A stretch of 64,000 nucleotides of DNA from Phialocephala subalpina (Eukaryota; Ascomycota; Leotiomycetes; Helotiales; Mollisiaceae): assembly GCA_900073065.1 (NCBI GenBank), contig FJOG01000007.1, positions 1,175,997 through 1,239,996 of the forward strand. The letters run 5' to 3'. This document shows, piece after piece, positions 10,697-22,707 of this stretch. The position numbers and the translations under genes are program-made. The notes beneath the pieces are model-generated. The model had not been told where the DNA came from. It saw only the letters and a list, made by a program, of their open reading frames with translations, and did not search any database. Positions within the stretch are counted from its first letter, which is position 1. Each line of letters starts with the position of its first letter.

Positions 10697-12868
10697 ATGA
10701 TCCTTGATCACGCGGAAAGTCCTCTGGCATACGGTCGACACAAGATCATGGACGAGGTCATTTATCTGCCACCCTACGACCGAAGGGCTCTCTTGAACAA
10801 GGTCCTCTCCAAGATACTCGCGTATGTATCTGGCGATGATGTGGTTTACGATTCAAAGGTTTTCATTTGTTCTCTGGATGCAGGAGAACGGCTACGCATT
10901 CCAAGAGAACTCGGGCGTGCCTGCCCAGGACTACCTTTAGAGACGCTTATCAACTTCAATTTCGTGAATTATGCCGTCCAAGATGCGTACGAACGGAGGA
11001 ATTCCATGATTTCGAGGCTCAATGACGATGATCTGGCCACCATTATCGGCCATTTGAATCCTCAATCCGAGAAGTTGCTACCACCAGAAAATAGAGCAAG
11101 CCTGTCGGTAGAGAGTTTTGCTACTGGACCCCCACAAGCTCTACTCGACTCTGGAGACATCGAAAAACTCGTATGGAAGCTCCAAAGCTATTAATGGTGG
11201 ATTTGACATCGCTAACATGGTCACAGACACGGGTCTGTAGAAGATTTAAAAGACTTGGGCAGCACCGTCTATTCCGACGCATTTCAGTCCGATTCTCGTC
11301 CCCTGGTTTCGAGATACTACGGAACATTGCAGATCGGCCCCGCCTTGCCATTGGAGTGTTGAAATTTAGTTACATGATCCCTCGATTCTATAGCCAAGGT
11401 ACGATAGTTGCATGCGTCTCCATGTCAGGAGCCTGACCATTACTTAGATAGATCCCGCTTTGAGGCGCTTCTGCAACAATTCAACGAGCCCTACCCGTCT
11501 ACTATTCTACAACAAATCGAGAGAGGACGGAATCAACAAGCACAAGGTTTTCCTCGTACTTCAGATAGCCATCCGCTGATTAGGAGGACGATGGCCAAGG
11601 CTGAAGACCAAAGAACGATCATTAACACCGACAGTGATAAAAACAGTCTTCTGTATGCATTATCGAGATTTGAGAAGCTCGGGCAAGTCCGACTTATGAG
11701 AGTCGAAGATCAGGTTGACAGAGGCTGGGACGGGTTCTTGAAAAGATATCCACAGTATCTTGATGAGTTCAAGGCCGAAGATTGGGCACAATCTTGCGAA
11801 CATGCCGCCAGCACACTAAGCCATGCTCTGCTGATATCACACAATGACAGGCCGACGCGATTTTCGAGTCGATTCATGGATGTAAGCTCTCCCTTGGTGA
11901 TCACTCCAACATTGCGGACGACTATTTCGAGACTGGCCCCGCGCTTGCGAAGTCTAGATCTGGAATTTGTAGATGTTCATGACGAAGAGAGAGTGTTGGA
12001 GTTGTCAGAGCTTTTTGGCGCCGTTTTCCGTGCCACGAAGCAGCTGCAATGTGTTCACGTTGGATTTCGACATCGCGTCTCTGCTCCACTTTCTTTGATC
12101 TTCCATGATCTGTATTTCGAGGAGATCAAACACATTGGACTACACATGTGGCATTTGGACAGCGATGAGTTAATCAAACTGCTATGGAGACACCGAAGCA
12201 CCCTTCGCTCGATTCGTTTAAGGCATATATCCTTGAAGCAAACCCTGGACGAGAAGAATTGGGAGAAGGTTTTGCGATTCATTAGATCCACTGTCCCAAA
12301 TCTCAAATGGGTCAGTCTGCGGGGCATCGGCTATGATCCGAGCCTTAGCGCTACGACACATGGAATGGGTGGACTGCATTTCGCTCCGGGAATTCAACCC
12401 TATCAGCATATGGAAGATGACGACGACAGTGATGAAGGGGACTGGCCGCCGACTGAAGACTCTGATGATGATGCCGATGAAGTTGCCGGAATACAGCACC
12501 ATGAGGAGAGTGATAATGGGTACGCTAATCATCAGCACACTACAGACCAGACAGAAGGCTCGGTGGCAGACACTGAAGAAGAGGAAGAGGAAGACGATGA
12601 ACATGATAGCGATCTCGAGGAGGAGAACCACGACTTGCATTTTGGAGATAGCTTCTCTGCCGACAATTCAATACTCGCCAATTACCCCCGTCCGCCCGCA
12701 GAACAAAATACGACTAGTACAACACTCCAATGTGAATGTGGGAACGGGAAATATGGCTGGTATGACCTGGATGACAATGGAATATCTGTTGTGAAAGAGC
12801 AATGGAAGGAGTGGCAGAAGTGGACAGTCAAACGATGTGCAAAACATGATCCCAGGGACGCAGTTTGA
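10697..12868 (+). CDS. Uncharacterised protein, F-box-protein-like middle, acidic tail
   Basis: Three exons, 10697-11170, 11227-11398 and 11448-12868, give about 688 residues. Both introns (56 and 49 bp) have good ends; the second has a CTGAC branch point and restores the frame through phase 1. The segment TRVCRRFKRLGQHRLFRRIS across the first splice resembles the 'classification' segment after the F-box in many ascomycete F-box proteins, where a short basic VCRRF(x)LG...LFRR block precedes LRR-like repeats. The later part has leucine-rich stretches (LAPRLRSLDLEFVDVHDEERVLELSELF). Residues around 540-630 are strongly acidic (runs of D/E/S near 12415-12620). The C-terminus has CECGNGKYGWYDLDDNG. 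A canonical N-terminal F-box is not obvious. A role in substrate recognition for SCF ligases is only inference. Confidence 0.7.
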
Positions 12869-12938
12869 ACAATTGGATCAAATTTCGCCTCCAAGACTAC
12901 GAAAGACCCTACACCATCGATACCTTTCTTTCAGAAGC

Positions 12939-14170
12939 TTAGCTATGAATGATCTGCCCACCATCAACGATCTACGAAAGGTTAGCATAGGCTCGTCGAG
13001 TGGTCAAGGGGTAAGAAGCGACGGTAGCGGAAGATAAAGGACGTCGAAGCTTACAATGTCGGTACCTAACAGAATATGTCAGCTTTGCTCAATGTACGAG
13101 GTCTAGGAATCAAGAAATAGGAAACATACCATTAATATAAGTCCCCGCATTACTAGCCAACAACACCACCGCTCCCGTCAACTCACTCGGTTCCCCCAAC
13201 CTCCCACTCGGATTCCGTTCCTTCCAATTCGTCTTACACTTCTCAATGCCCTCTCCCTCATTCAGAATCGTATCCATATACCCAGGAGATATAGAATTCA
13301 CTCTAATTCCATACCTAGCCCATTCGCTTGCCAGACAGTTCTTGAGTGAGAGGACGGCGGCTTTGGATACATTGTAGGCGGCTTGGGGTTGGGGGTAGTT
13401 TACCATGTGGCCAGAGATGGAGGCAGTGAAGATTATTCGGCCGGGGATCTTGGCTGAGACCATTGATTTTGCGACGGCTTGGGCACAGAGGAATGTTCCG
13501 GTTGTGTTTATGTCGAGGGTTCGGCGGAATTGGGCAGGTGACATTTCCAGGGCGTGGGTGCAGCCAACGACGCCGGCGAAACAGAGCAGGATGTCTATGG
13601 ATCCTAGCTGTTGGACTGTGGTTTCAACTGCGTGGGAGACGGCGGCGTCGTCTGTGATGTCGACCTTTAGAGCCTTGATCTTTGCTGCTAGGAACTCGGC
13701 TTGGAGAGCGTCGATTTTTGGTTCTTGGCGTTGGGGTTAGTGTATTGTTTTCAGCTAATTTGGGAAGAGAATGTTTGTTCTGAGGTGAGGCATTGGATAT
13801 CTGTTTTAAGGAGGGAGATTGAATAACTTTGTAATGTACTTGAAACGAGGGACATTGCTCCGGACTAAATTCATTACTCACGCGCTTGAGAAGGATTGAC
13901 ATCAAATATCATCAGACCTGAAAGTCCGTGTTCCAAAAGTGCTTTGCCTGCTTCAAATCCAAGAGTACCAGCTCCTCCTGTGACGATTGCGTTCCCACTG
14001 ACAGCAAATCGGAGTTGTGCTCGCTCGGCTGGACTGAGATGGGCTAGTGCGGGCTTTGGGGGAGCGGTCATAGAGTCCGCCTTTCCAGTGCTGAAGACCA
14101 TTTCTGGGAGGACTCGAGAAGTGAGGTCTTCTCGGTCGACTTTCTCTGGGGATGTAGCTGATGGTGCCAT
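12939..14170 (-). CDS. Short-chain dehydrogenase/reductase (sorbose/xylulose reductase-like)
   Basis: Four exons: 13882-14170, 13130-13723, 13055-13065 and 12939-12971, giving 308 residues. The N-terminal extension of about 55 residues precedes NAIVTGGAGTLGFEAGKALL, the TGxxxGxG cofactor motif. The segment NxxG (DILLCFAGVVG, with FAG instead of the usual NAG), the catalytic Ser in ASISGHMV, YNVSKAA (YxxxK) and SPGYMDT follow. The C-terminus YING/TDI/IVDGGQIIHS is split over three exons; the middle one is 11 nt. It resembles NADP-dependent sorbose/L-xylulose reductases and mannitol dehydrogenases of fungi. The substrate is unknown; a sugar-polyol reaction is inferred from family. The stop lies 70 bp from the stop of the convergent gene, so the 3' UTRs probably overlap. 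An additional 158-bp intron follows exon 1. Confidence 0.88.
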
Positions 14171-15056
14171 GATTGCTGATTTGTGTATCAAGAGGAAGAT
14201 CTGGATTTTTGAACAAGAGACTCTTCTGAGAATGAATTTTCAAGGGGAAAATATATATGTGCTCTGATACCAAAAATATATGTGATGGTTCGGACCGCTC
14301 CTAGTCAAGTTCCGCTACCACGAACTCGAGCTCGCAACAGCGTATATAAATGACCTCTGGAGGAATAGAGCACTTTCAAAACAAGTCCAGAGGCAAGAAG
14401 GAATTTCTGGAGTACACTATCAAAATATGAAAGTTTATATAGTAAGAGGAGAAGGAAAGAACGAAGTCATCGGTCCACTGTCGAGCGATGGCCCACAATG
14501 TAACTCCGCGACCAAACAGCTTTCGGTATACTTGCTCTTGCTAAGATCTACTCGATGAAAGAAGCAGTAACGTAAGGTAGCCCGAGATGTCTGGCGTACC
14601 TACCAGAACTATGAAAAGAGCACATTGTATAATGGGGATAAGTATTTTGGGTTTCGCTTTTTGAATGTCCTGGTCGGTCACACAAATTGGAAATGACGTC
14701 CATGCTCGAGCTTCAAACCGACTTTTTGGAGCTTTCAACTGTACCTCACACCACCATCTACCAGCTTTACCAAGACATCCACACCCATCTCGAAGTCTAT
14801 GCAAGGTCTGTTACTGTGCGCCTGATGCCTACTTTCAGTCACCAGAGCTCTATCGCCAGATGACCATCCCTTCGAAAGCATGTGAACAGCTACCTAATTC
14901 GGCAACTACCGTCTACCAAAAGCTTCACAGCTCGCATTCCTCAGATACATGACAGCATGCTATATCTGAGATGAGATAGCAGACTCAAACTCCGCAACCC
15001 TCTACAGCTCCTACCACGCAAAGCCAAAAGCTCCAAACTCGAACAAAGAAACCACC
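14171..15056. promoter_or_regulatory. Divergent intergenic region, SDR / ATG28-like gene
   Basis: About 890 bp without a supported gene between divergent starts. TATATA-like tracts occur near 14255-14280 and 14430-14440. The start context of the downstream gene is ACCACCATGT, close to the fungal consensus. Confidence 0.35.
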
Positions 15057-16838
15057 ATGTCCCGTTCGTCCTTCTTCCGCCCATCAACCAACGACCAAGC
15101 TCCTCTCCTCCACCAATACACCGACAGCGAACACACTTCACCCATATCGACATCTGCCAAACCAATATCGATATCGATGCGCGACCTCTCACCCCGCTCT
15201 CCCTCGCCCATCTTCCAATCAACATACCACGACGAAAGAAGCTCCCAGGCAGCATCGCCCTCTCCACCACCCTCTTTCTACCGCGCACAAAACGATGATA
15301 CGGAGCATAGGAGCGCGAATAGGGATTTTGCCTCGAATACGAGTTTGAGTCCTAGTCCGTCGAGGACAAAAGCGAGGAGGATACAGTTTTCCGCTCCACC
15401 GCCGCCGATTGCGAGTACTGCCCTGCTGCCGCCTAGGAGTTCTTCCAGTTCTAGTAGGGGGAGAAACGGGAAGGGGGAGAGTATACATGTCGCAGCCTTA
15501 GGAAGTCCGGGATCTAGGAGGACGAGAGTTGGTGCGCCGATTGATCCGTTACTTGGGCTAGAGAGGAGGGAGAGAGCTATACAGGATGAGTTGCAGGAGC
15601 TATTGGATGCACAGAGTGCAGGGTTGATCGCAGGATTTGGTGGTGGTGCAGAGGCACATGATGGAGCAAGTGACGCTGGCTCGAGCACGCCTACGACGAG
15701 GAGTTTGGCAAGGAGTGGGAATAAAGAGAGGGGCGGAGGGATTGTGCCAGTCCGTCAGCCTAAACGGAAAGTTGTGGGGCTGAGAGGTGCGAGGAGAGGA
15801 CTATTGAGGGATATGAGGGCCTTGGTGGAGGTTAAGAATGAGGAGATGGGCGTTCTAGCCGAGGAAATCGAGAGGAGACAGATTGTGATTGCGAAAACTG
15901 ATGGCTTCGAGAAGAGAATTGAGGAGAATAGAAGTCAGTTGAGTGGATATAGTGGTGCCGGAGGGGACGATGCTGGAGAGGGTGAGGGAGGTGGCGAAGA
16001 AGCGATGGAAATTGCGGAGCTGAGGACAGAAGAAAAGGCGGTGGAGAATGAGATTAGAGAGATGGAGGACAGGCTGGCGCAGATGAAGGCTAGACGTCGA
16101 TGGCTTGGGGAAAGAATACAGGAGGGCATGAATAGGAGAGATGCGAGATTGAGCAGCTACCGTGGTGCCCTGCGAGAAGTCGAAGCCAAAGCAAAGGAAT
16201 TCCTCAAACGACCGCCGATAAGTGCTTCGATTGTTATGGGCAATGAAGAAGGCTTTTATGCATTACCTTCGAGCAGGAGAACATTAGGCATGGCCAAGGA
16301 GTGGTGGAACAAAGAGGTCACAATTCTGGCAGCCCGCGAAGACGAAGTTGAGAAGGAGAAAGCGGCCCTCGAAGAAGGTGCGCAGATGTGGGAATCAAGC
16401 ATCAAGGTCGTGGTGGAGTTTGAGGACGATCTGCGAACACAAATGGCCTCTGGCGATGCGAAAGATGTCGACATGCTACGAAAGCAAATCGAGAAGATGC
16501 GAGTGGTCATACAGAAGCTCCGAGACACAGTGCGGACAGCCGAAGACCGAGGATGGAATCTGCTAATATGTGCCGTTGGAGCAGAGTTGGAAGCTTTCAA
16601 AGAAGGCGAAGGCATTCTGCTCGGGGCTTTGGAGGCTTTGAAAGCTGAGAATGGAGACGGTCACGATGAACACGACGACGATGGTCCTCCCAGCAGTCTA
16701 ACTAACGGCCTCGGCGAATTGGCGGGACAGCCCTTGAAGACTGAGAGGCTTGAGAGAGAAGAAAGCGCCAGTGAGGATGATGGACCAAATTTGGCGGAAT
16801 TAATGATCGATAGGGGCAGTGGTGACGATACAAGTTGA
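15057..16838 (+). CDS. ATG28: Autophagy-related protein 28-like coiled-coil protein
   Basis: Intronless, 593 residues. The first ~170 residues are disordered (S/P/R-rich). The segment GAPIDPLLGLERRERAIQDE followed by LQELLDAQSAGLIAGF matches what I recall of Atg28 domains in filamentous ascomycetes. The rest is predicted helical coiled coil with long E/K/R-rich stretches (for example residues 260-370 and 430-510) and an acidic C-terminus. Atg28 was defined in methylotrophic yeasts as a coiled-coil protein needed for peroxisome degradation; filamentous homologues are annotated by similarity only. No membrane segment or catalytic motif is present. The identification rests on the short conserved block plus architecture. 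Confidence 0.62.
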   Translation: MSRSSFFRPSTNDQAPLLHQYTDSEHTSPISTSAKPISISMRDLSPRSPSPIFQSTYHDERSSQAASPSPPPSFYRAQNDDTEHRSANRDFASNTSLSPSPSRTKARRIQFSAPPPPIASTALLPPRSSSSSSRGRNGKGESIHVAALGSPGSRRTRVGAPIDPLLGLERRERAIQDELQELLDAQSAGLIAGFGGGAEAHDGASDAGSSTPTTRSLARSGNKERGGGIVPVRQPKRKVVGLRGARRGLLRDMRALVEVKNEEMGVLAEEIERRQIVIAKTDGFEKRIEENRSQLSGYSGAGGDDAGEGEGGGEEAMEIAELRTEEKAVENEIREMEDRLAQMKARRRWLGERIQEGMNRRDARLSSYRGALREVEAKAKEFLKRPPISASIVMGNEEGFYALPSSRRTLGMAKEWWNKEVTILAAREDEVEKEKAALEEGAQMWESSIKVVVEFEDDLRTQMASGDAKDVDMLRKQIEKMRVVIQKLRDTVRTAEDRGWNLLICAVGAELEAFKEGEGILLGALEALKAENGDGHDEHDDDGPPSSLTNGLGELAGQPLKTERLEREESASEDDGPNLAELMIDRGSGDDTS

Positions 16839-17703
16839 TGATAGCGTTGTTTATGATACCGGAGCGATCGCCGTTGGAGGCATTCATTGCAATGAATTTG
16901 CAGATTATCCTCTCTACTTATTCTTGGATTGATCCAACTCAATGTCCGATCTGAACTTGATCATTTTCAAGGTCAGAATGTCATATCTGCGCCACAACAT
17001 TCCCCTGGTCAGATTGAGCGACTTTAACAGAGGCATCCTCAATGTCTTGAATATCAGGAGCTTCTTCGACTATTGGATTCATCGTCAAGATTCCTCCTCC
17101 AAACAACTCCCACGCCAACAATCATGTGATTTAGTGCTGAGTCAGTCCTACGGGGTTTTAAACTCATCTACGTCACTGTAAAGCTACACTTTAATCTATC
17201 ACTGATTCCATCAATATCATCAAATCCATCCATAAAAGCTAACACCCAAGACGAGGCTGATATCCTCTCGCCTGAATCTCGGAATCATAGCCTTGCGGCA
17301 AGATCTGGATTGCTTAATAATTATCCGGATATAAGGATCCTCCACCTGGAAATAATTTTCACTCACCACGGCATCAAATCCGCACCTCGACGCCCAATGA
17401 CATGCCGTACCAACAACGGATCGTCCACCAAACTCTTCGAGGTTTGCGGTGACAAATTGAAAACACCCTTTCATGATTAAACCCGAGGAGAAGGTTCATC
17501 ATGATTCGTTAATACCGGGCTATGTGCCGCCTGGGTGCGGGTTCCTCATATCTGCACCCTGATGAAATCCCGGATCGCAAGTGCGAGATGTCTTCAACGC
17601 CCTGTCTTGATTCGAGTCATATCCCATTCTTCTCTTTACCAAGTTTTGAAGCGCTCCTTGTTTTTCTTCACCTTTCTATTGTATATACGCAGAGCTCGTC
17701 GAG
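16839..17703. other. Intergenic, 0.87 kb, no supported gene
   Basis: Two tandem plus-strand genes are separated by about 865 bp that probably holds the 3' region of the first and the promoter of the transporter. A pyrimidine-rich stretch (17630-17690) lies just before the transporter ATG, as is common in ascomycete promoters. Confidence 0.35.
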
Positions 17704-19455
17704 ATGGCAGCTCCCGAGATAGACTTGCCTTCCGACGACAATCTTGGCCGCTTCTCCGAGGGGGATATCAACTTCGGCGGTGAGGACAAGAAACGGTACA
17801 ATGACTCCTCGATATCAGATTCCATAAACCAAAGTCGAGAAACTGTCCTGGACGAGAGCTCGCCTATCACCTATCACTACCTCACATTCGAAACGCCTCT
17901 ACCATCTCCGTCGACCAGTATATCAACCAAATCCACCTCAGACCCTCCACCTCCAGAACCAGATCTTCACAAGTACCAATCCCCCTTCGAATGGCCGGAT
18001 TCGAGAAAACGATTCATGGTCTGGCTCTCCTGTATAGCGACATGCATCACGGCCTACACAGCAGGATCCTACTCCCCAGCAGCGGCGCAGATGTCAGCAG
18101 AATGGCACGTTAGCGAGACCGCCATCGTGGTAGGTATCACAACCTTCTGTTCCGGCTTTGCTATTGCTCCCATGGTCCTAGCCCCATTCTCTGAAATCAA
18201 TGGCCGCTATCCTGTTTTCGTGGGCGCAGGAATCCTCTATCTCATTTGCCAGATTTGCTGTGCGGCCACGCATTCCTATCCTGGCATGCTGGTTGCGAGA
18301 TTCTTTGTTGGGTGTGGAAGTTCAGTGTTTTCGACTATGGTGGGTGGTGTGGTGTCTGATTTATATCATGCTGAAGGGAGGAACACGCCGATGGCGTTGT
18401 TTTCTGGGTCGGCGCTTGTGGGGACGGGGTTGGGTCCGTTGGCGTCGGGTTTCATTGCTCAGCATACGGATTGGAGATGGGTGTTTTGGGTTCAAGTTAT
18501 TACTTGTGGATTGTTGATTACGGCTGTCACTGCGTTCTTCAGGGAGACGAGGGGCAGTATTCTCTTGAGTAGGAAAGCTCAAAGAATCAACAAGTGGATG
18601 GAGGAGCGTGAAGCAGCAGGCTACATGGGCTTCGACATGCCAGTCTCTTCAGACGAGAAACCAAGGACCGAAAGCCAACGCATCAGATGGAAAGTCAAAT
18701 CCGATGAGGAACGAGAAAGCATCGCCAAGATGATCGGGATTTCTGTCTACCGCCCATTTCACCTACTCATCACAGAGCCAGTGGTGTTCTTTTTCTCTCT
18801 CTGGGTAGCTTTCGCCTGGGCAGTCCTCTACCTAACATTCGGTTCCATTCCTCTTGTCTTCAGCACCTCTCATGGTTTCAACCTCGAACAATCAGACTCT
18901 GTGTTCGCAGCTATGATCGTTGGTGCCACTCTCTCAACAATAATCTCATGCTATCAAGATCGTGTCCTGGCTCGCTGGCTCAATACCTCTGCTGCCAAAA
19001 ATCCAAATGGCAAAAATCGTCTCCATCGAGCCCTCGATCTCACCTCTCCCGAAGGACGTCTCTACTTCGCCTGCATCGAGTCGGCTCTATTACCCATTGG
19101 CCTGTTTTGGTTCGGCTGGACTCAATTTTCCTCGATACCCTGGATCGTCCCCGCATTGTCAATCGGCTGTGCTACGATGGGTATCTACTCCATCTACCTT
19201 GCGACCTTCAACTATCTCGCAGATACTTATCATCGGTATGCAAGTAGTGCTCTCGCAGCGCAGAGCTTCTGTCGGAATATTCTGGGAGGTGTATTCCCGC
19301 TGGTCACGGTGCAGATGTTTAAAGGGTTGACGTTTCAGGGTGCGGCGAGTTTGTTGGGTGGGTTGGCGGCGTTGTTGACGGCTGTTCCTTGGGTGTTGGT
19401 CTTCTACGGACCGAAGATTAGGGCCAGGAGTAAGTTTGCTGGGGAGAATATGTGA
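17704..19455 (+). CDS. MFS drug:H+ antiporter, DHA1 family
   Basis: Intronless, 583 residues. About 100 hydrophilic residues precede twelve predicted membrane segments, starting at FMVWLSCIATCITAYTAGSY. Recognisable signatures are the region GCGSSVFSTMVGGVVSDLY and the motif-C-type run LFSGSALVGTGLGPLASGFI, followed by DWRWVFWVQ. This pattern places it with fungal DHA1 multidrug and polyamine exporters (Flr1/Tpo/quinidine-resistance type). Predicted role: proton-driven export at the plasma membrane. Substrate specificity cannot be inferred. A long cytoplasmic loop follows TM6 (around residues 285-340), as in the family. No neighbouring gene suggests a pathway. Confidence 0.88.
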   Translation: MAAPEIDLPSDDNLGRFSEGDINFGGEDKKRYNDSSISDSINQSRETVLDESSPITYHYLTFETPLPSPSTSISTKSTSDPPPPEPDLHKYQSPFEWPDSRKRFMVWLSCIATCITAYTAGSYSPAAAQMSAEWHVSETAIVVGITTFCSGFAIAPMVLAPFSEINGRYPVFVGAGILYLICQICCAATHSYPGMLVARFFVGCGSSVFSTMVGGVVSDLYHAEGRNTPMALFSGSALVGTGLGPLASGFIAQHTDWRWVFWVQVITCGLLITAVTAFFRETRGSILLSRKAQRINKWMEEREAAGYMGFDMPVSSDEKPRTESQRIRWKVKSDEERESIAKMIGISVYRPFHLLITEPVVFFFSLWVAFAWAVLYLTFGSIPLVFSTSHGFNLEQSDSVFAAMIVGATLSTIISCYQDRVLARWLNTSAAKNPNGKNRLHRALDLTSPEGRLYFACIESALLPIGLFWFGWTQFSSIPWIVPALSIGCATMGIYSIYLATFNYLADTYHRYASSALAAQSFCRNILGGVFPLVTVQMFKGLTFQGAASLLGGLAALLTAVPWVLVFYGPKIRARSKFAGENM

Positions 19456-22400
19456 GCTTTGATGGGAGAAGTGGATGAGGCAGATAAGAGAAACGTATCT
19501 CACGAAGCACTCGTGTCGTGAGCTTATACTTGACTCCTTGAGGAAGGTAGAAATCTTCAACCACTGAAGATAGAGAAGCCACGTCTTTTATATGGCGGGC
19601 GATGCTTTTCAAAGAGTTGGGATAAGTGTAGCTACAGGCTGTGCGCTTGTTTCCTGCGGAAGGTGAGGACCAGCTTCGCCTGTTGTCCTTGAACGGGAAG
19701 GAAGTTCTCGTGTCGGAGCTCGAGGTTAGCTTGTAGGGGTTACGACTGCCTGCATAATGGCCGGAAATTCAGAACAGAGAATTTGCTGCAGAGCTGTTCA
19801 TCGACACCTGTCATCCATTTGCTCCATCATATGCTGTTTGTTGCAAGGGATTGAGTTGATTGGCTCATTGATCACGCATGAGAAGCCATACACGTGCCGG
19901 TCTGAATCAACAGCTGACATAGCCTTCCCTCCTTTCATCTTTCTTCTTCCTTCTTCCACCTTCATTCCCTCCTCACTCTCGTTCGTACAAACACCCGCAT
20001 TCAGTATTGCAGTCCAACATATCTTCGCTGCGTTAGCTGCACATTTGGAACTCGAAGCACGAAAAAGTGGATGAGTTTGGCAGTAACGAGGCTGCGACGC
20101 TGAACACTACCTGTAAGGTTCAAAACGCGGCTGATCGATACCTCAACGTTTGAGCTATCAGAGTTCATCGGAAATCATATTCCTCTGTATGCGATTTTGT
20201 CACATAATTAGGGTAAGCGTAGACTGTTTCGTTAAAGTTCTTGCTTTGATGAAGTGTGACATCTTTGCAGCCCCAAATGTACCGACGGACAAGCCCAACT
20301 CATTTTCTTTCATGGCCTCCAACAACACTCTAAGATATTCAATTGCTGACACAATACTCATCCAGTAAGAAGACTCTGAAGTCACATATCAAGACCTCTC
20401 CAACCGCACGTGGTCAGGATTGGCTAGCGCAAGCAAGATCAGGGGCTGGTGCGCTCAAGCAGCAAAGGATGGATTCCAGCGGGTTGTAAATAGCATCTTT
20501 ATCATGGCCTTCTACTTTGTGCTAACAGTAATGAAGTGGATTGGCTCGTGCTGCATAGACAAAGGCAGCAGCGCTGAACTCTCCGAGGCTATAAACTCCA
20601 AAATATAAACGTATTTTCTTTTTTTATACCAAATTAATAACATTAAAAAGTTCTAAATTATCGGGAGGGATATTATAATATTAAGAGTACTTAAATAATT
20701 AGCAAAGAAAAAGTATAATTGTAATAGAAATGACTTTTAAGGCTATTCTTTTGAATAAATTTATATCTTCACCTATTATCTTATCAGTTAATTAATCAGC
20801 TAATCAGCGTTAGCTTAGCCGTGGAGAGATGATCTTGACAGCACTCAGGTGAATCCTGCAGCTTGAAGGTAGCTACACTTTTGGAGTTACTATGACACTG
20901 TTCACGAGCAGAAAATTTCATGCACCGTTGTGCGATACTATCAGACTAGCAGTCTTATATCAAATGCCTCACTCGATCTCATCAACTCTTTCAACGAGCT
21001 TGTTTTTGTTGTAGTACAAGTACAATGTCTCATTGCGTGAAGCATTGCAAGCCACCCGAAAGGCGGGGTAGATTTACCCCGCTATTTGACCCTCCGTGCT
21101 GAATCCATGAAAAGCTTAAGTAGATAAGAAGGCGCGTGGCTAGAGATGATGCAGTAAGTTGTCAGCGATGAGAATCAACTTAGCATGGGAGAGTGTCAAA
21201 GCTATCTTGCTTTCCAAAGCCAGGTTACGTGAAGCTTCAATGACGTTGCACTCTTCATCAATGAGAGATGGTTTGGATCTCAGCATAAACCTTCTCTTGA
21301 TCGCGAAGAAACATGGCTTTGGGAAGTCAATAGTTCGGCACTCCCACAGTTGGAGACGTATGAACAGAAATCCAGAACCAATTTGGCTTCAAAAGTACAT
21401 TGTTCCACGTGGACTTGATACTGTCACAACATCATGTCGAAGTCAGATAAGAGTATCTCCTCTGCCATCCCTGAACGCGAGTCGAGCACTCGAGGCGTCA
21501 TAGCGGAAATAAGGCTTCACGTGAAGCATAAAATGAAGAATTAACAGGTCAAATATAAAAGAAACGAGTGCTTGGGTTATTTGTAGATGCGGAATAACGG
21601 CAGGAAACAACCAATCGGCAGGAATACACGGCAGGGTAACCTTGCAATGAAAAGGACTTGCCATAATAGTCCTAGGTCTAGACTGAAGTTCACTAAACAG
21701 ACGTCCTCTTGCGAGCAATGAGAAGTCTAATCCGATAATGACATTCCCAATCGTAAGAGGTGCCTTGATGCCAGGTGTGATAGACCACTCGGGTCGGCAG
21801 GATGCTTGCCTCCAAGAGCATTATATCATTCATGCGTTGTGAACTTGTGATAACTATGCCGAACTCTACTCAGTGAAAGTTTATTTGAGAAACTCTATCA
21901 TGAGCACAGATCAGGCCGCAATCATGCCATTAACTAGCCATGATCAACGACTGTGAGTGTCTTCGAAGAAATCGTTCTGGCGTTCGATGTCGTGAAAATC
22001 GTGATTGATTCGAATTCGAGAGTGGAACTCATGTTTCTGTTTTCGCATTTTACCGTGAATCTTCCACGGAATTTACAATTCCCATCTTTCATTGATAGCT
22101 GACGCGCGGAATTTGAGCTTTGGCCTCTCTGTTCCCGCCAAGAAGTTTCCCTATTCAGCTGGTGCAACATCGTCTTCTGTATGAAGCCTTTCTTACGCGA
22201 GTGTCTGTGCATGTTTCAGACCATTTGTCATCCAAACTTTACAGCCACCGATCTGTACGCCTCGAATGTTCTTGGCAGCGGCAGACGATGCAAATGGCGA
22301 AAGAAGAGGCGAAATGGAAGTCAATCTCATCGCAAGAACAGGGAAGTATAAGGTATATCCCATTCATCGACGAGACTTGGCAACCTTAAATCGGTCCTCT

Positions 22401-22707
22401 TCATCCATTGTGGCAGATGTACTTATGTCACCAACACCATTATGCAGTAGCATAAAGTTCGTCATCAATCCGTGCGTATCTTCACGAACTTTCTTCTTGG
22501 GGGTGACTGCCAGTGGATCTGGAGGATTAAGCGGGGTATGCATGAATATGCTCTTGAAAGTTCGAACTGCACCAGTGACGAGCAGTAAGCAAAAAGCACA
22601 TGTTGGTGGAGTGGGTGTGGATAATCTACATCTTAAGATGTGGGTACTCCCGTTTTCTGGATTGAACTATCAAGGCTGGCCTTGTCTTTGATGAACGATA
22701 TTACAAG
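19456..22707. other. Gene-poor stretch, 3.25 kb
   Basis: No open frame here has recognisable domains. A pyrimidine-rich tract (19921-19980, repeated CTTCTTCC) resembles an ascomycete promoter element but leads to no convincing coding region. An AT-rich block is listed separately. The part next to 22708 must contain the aquaporin promoter. The stretch could hold old, mutated insertion remnants, but no terminal repeats or transposase motifs were found. Confidence 0.4.
20600..20820. repeat. AT-rich block, possible RIP-degraded relic
   Basis: This ~220-bp segment is dominated by A and T (many TAT, TTAAT and AATTA runs) and contrasts sharply with the flanking balanced composition. In ascomycetes such islands usually reflect repeat-induced point mutation of old transposons. 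No coding capacity or terminal repeat is visible, so the origin is inference. Confidence 0.4.

Noticed and set aside
15219..15688. Minus-strand frames opposite the ATG28-like gene
   Set aside because: Serine/arginine-rich shadows of the coding strand without support.
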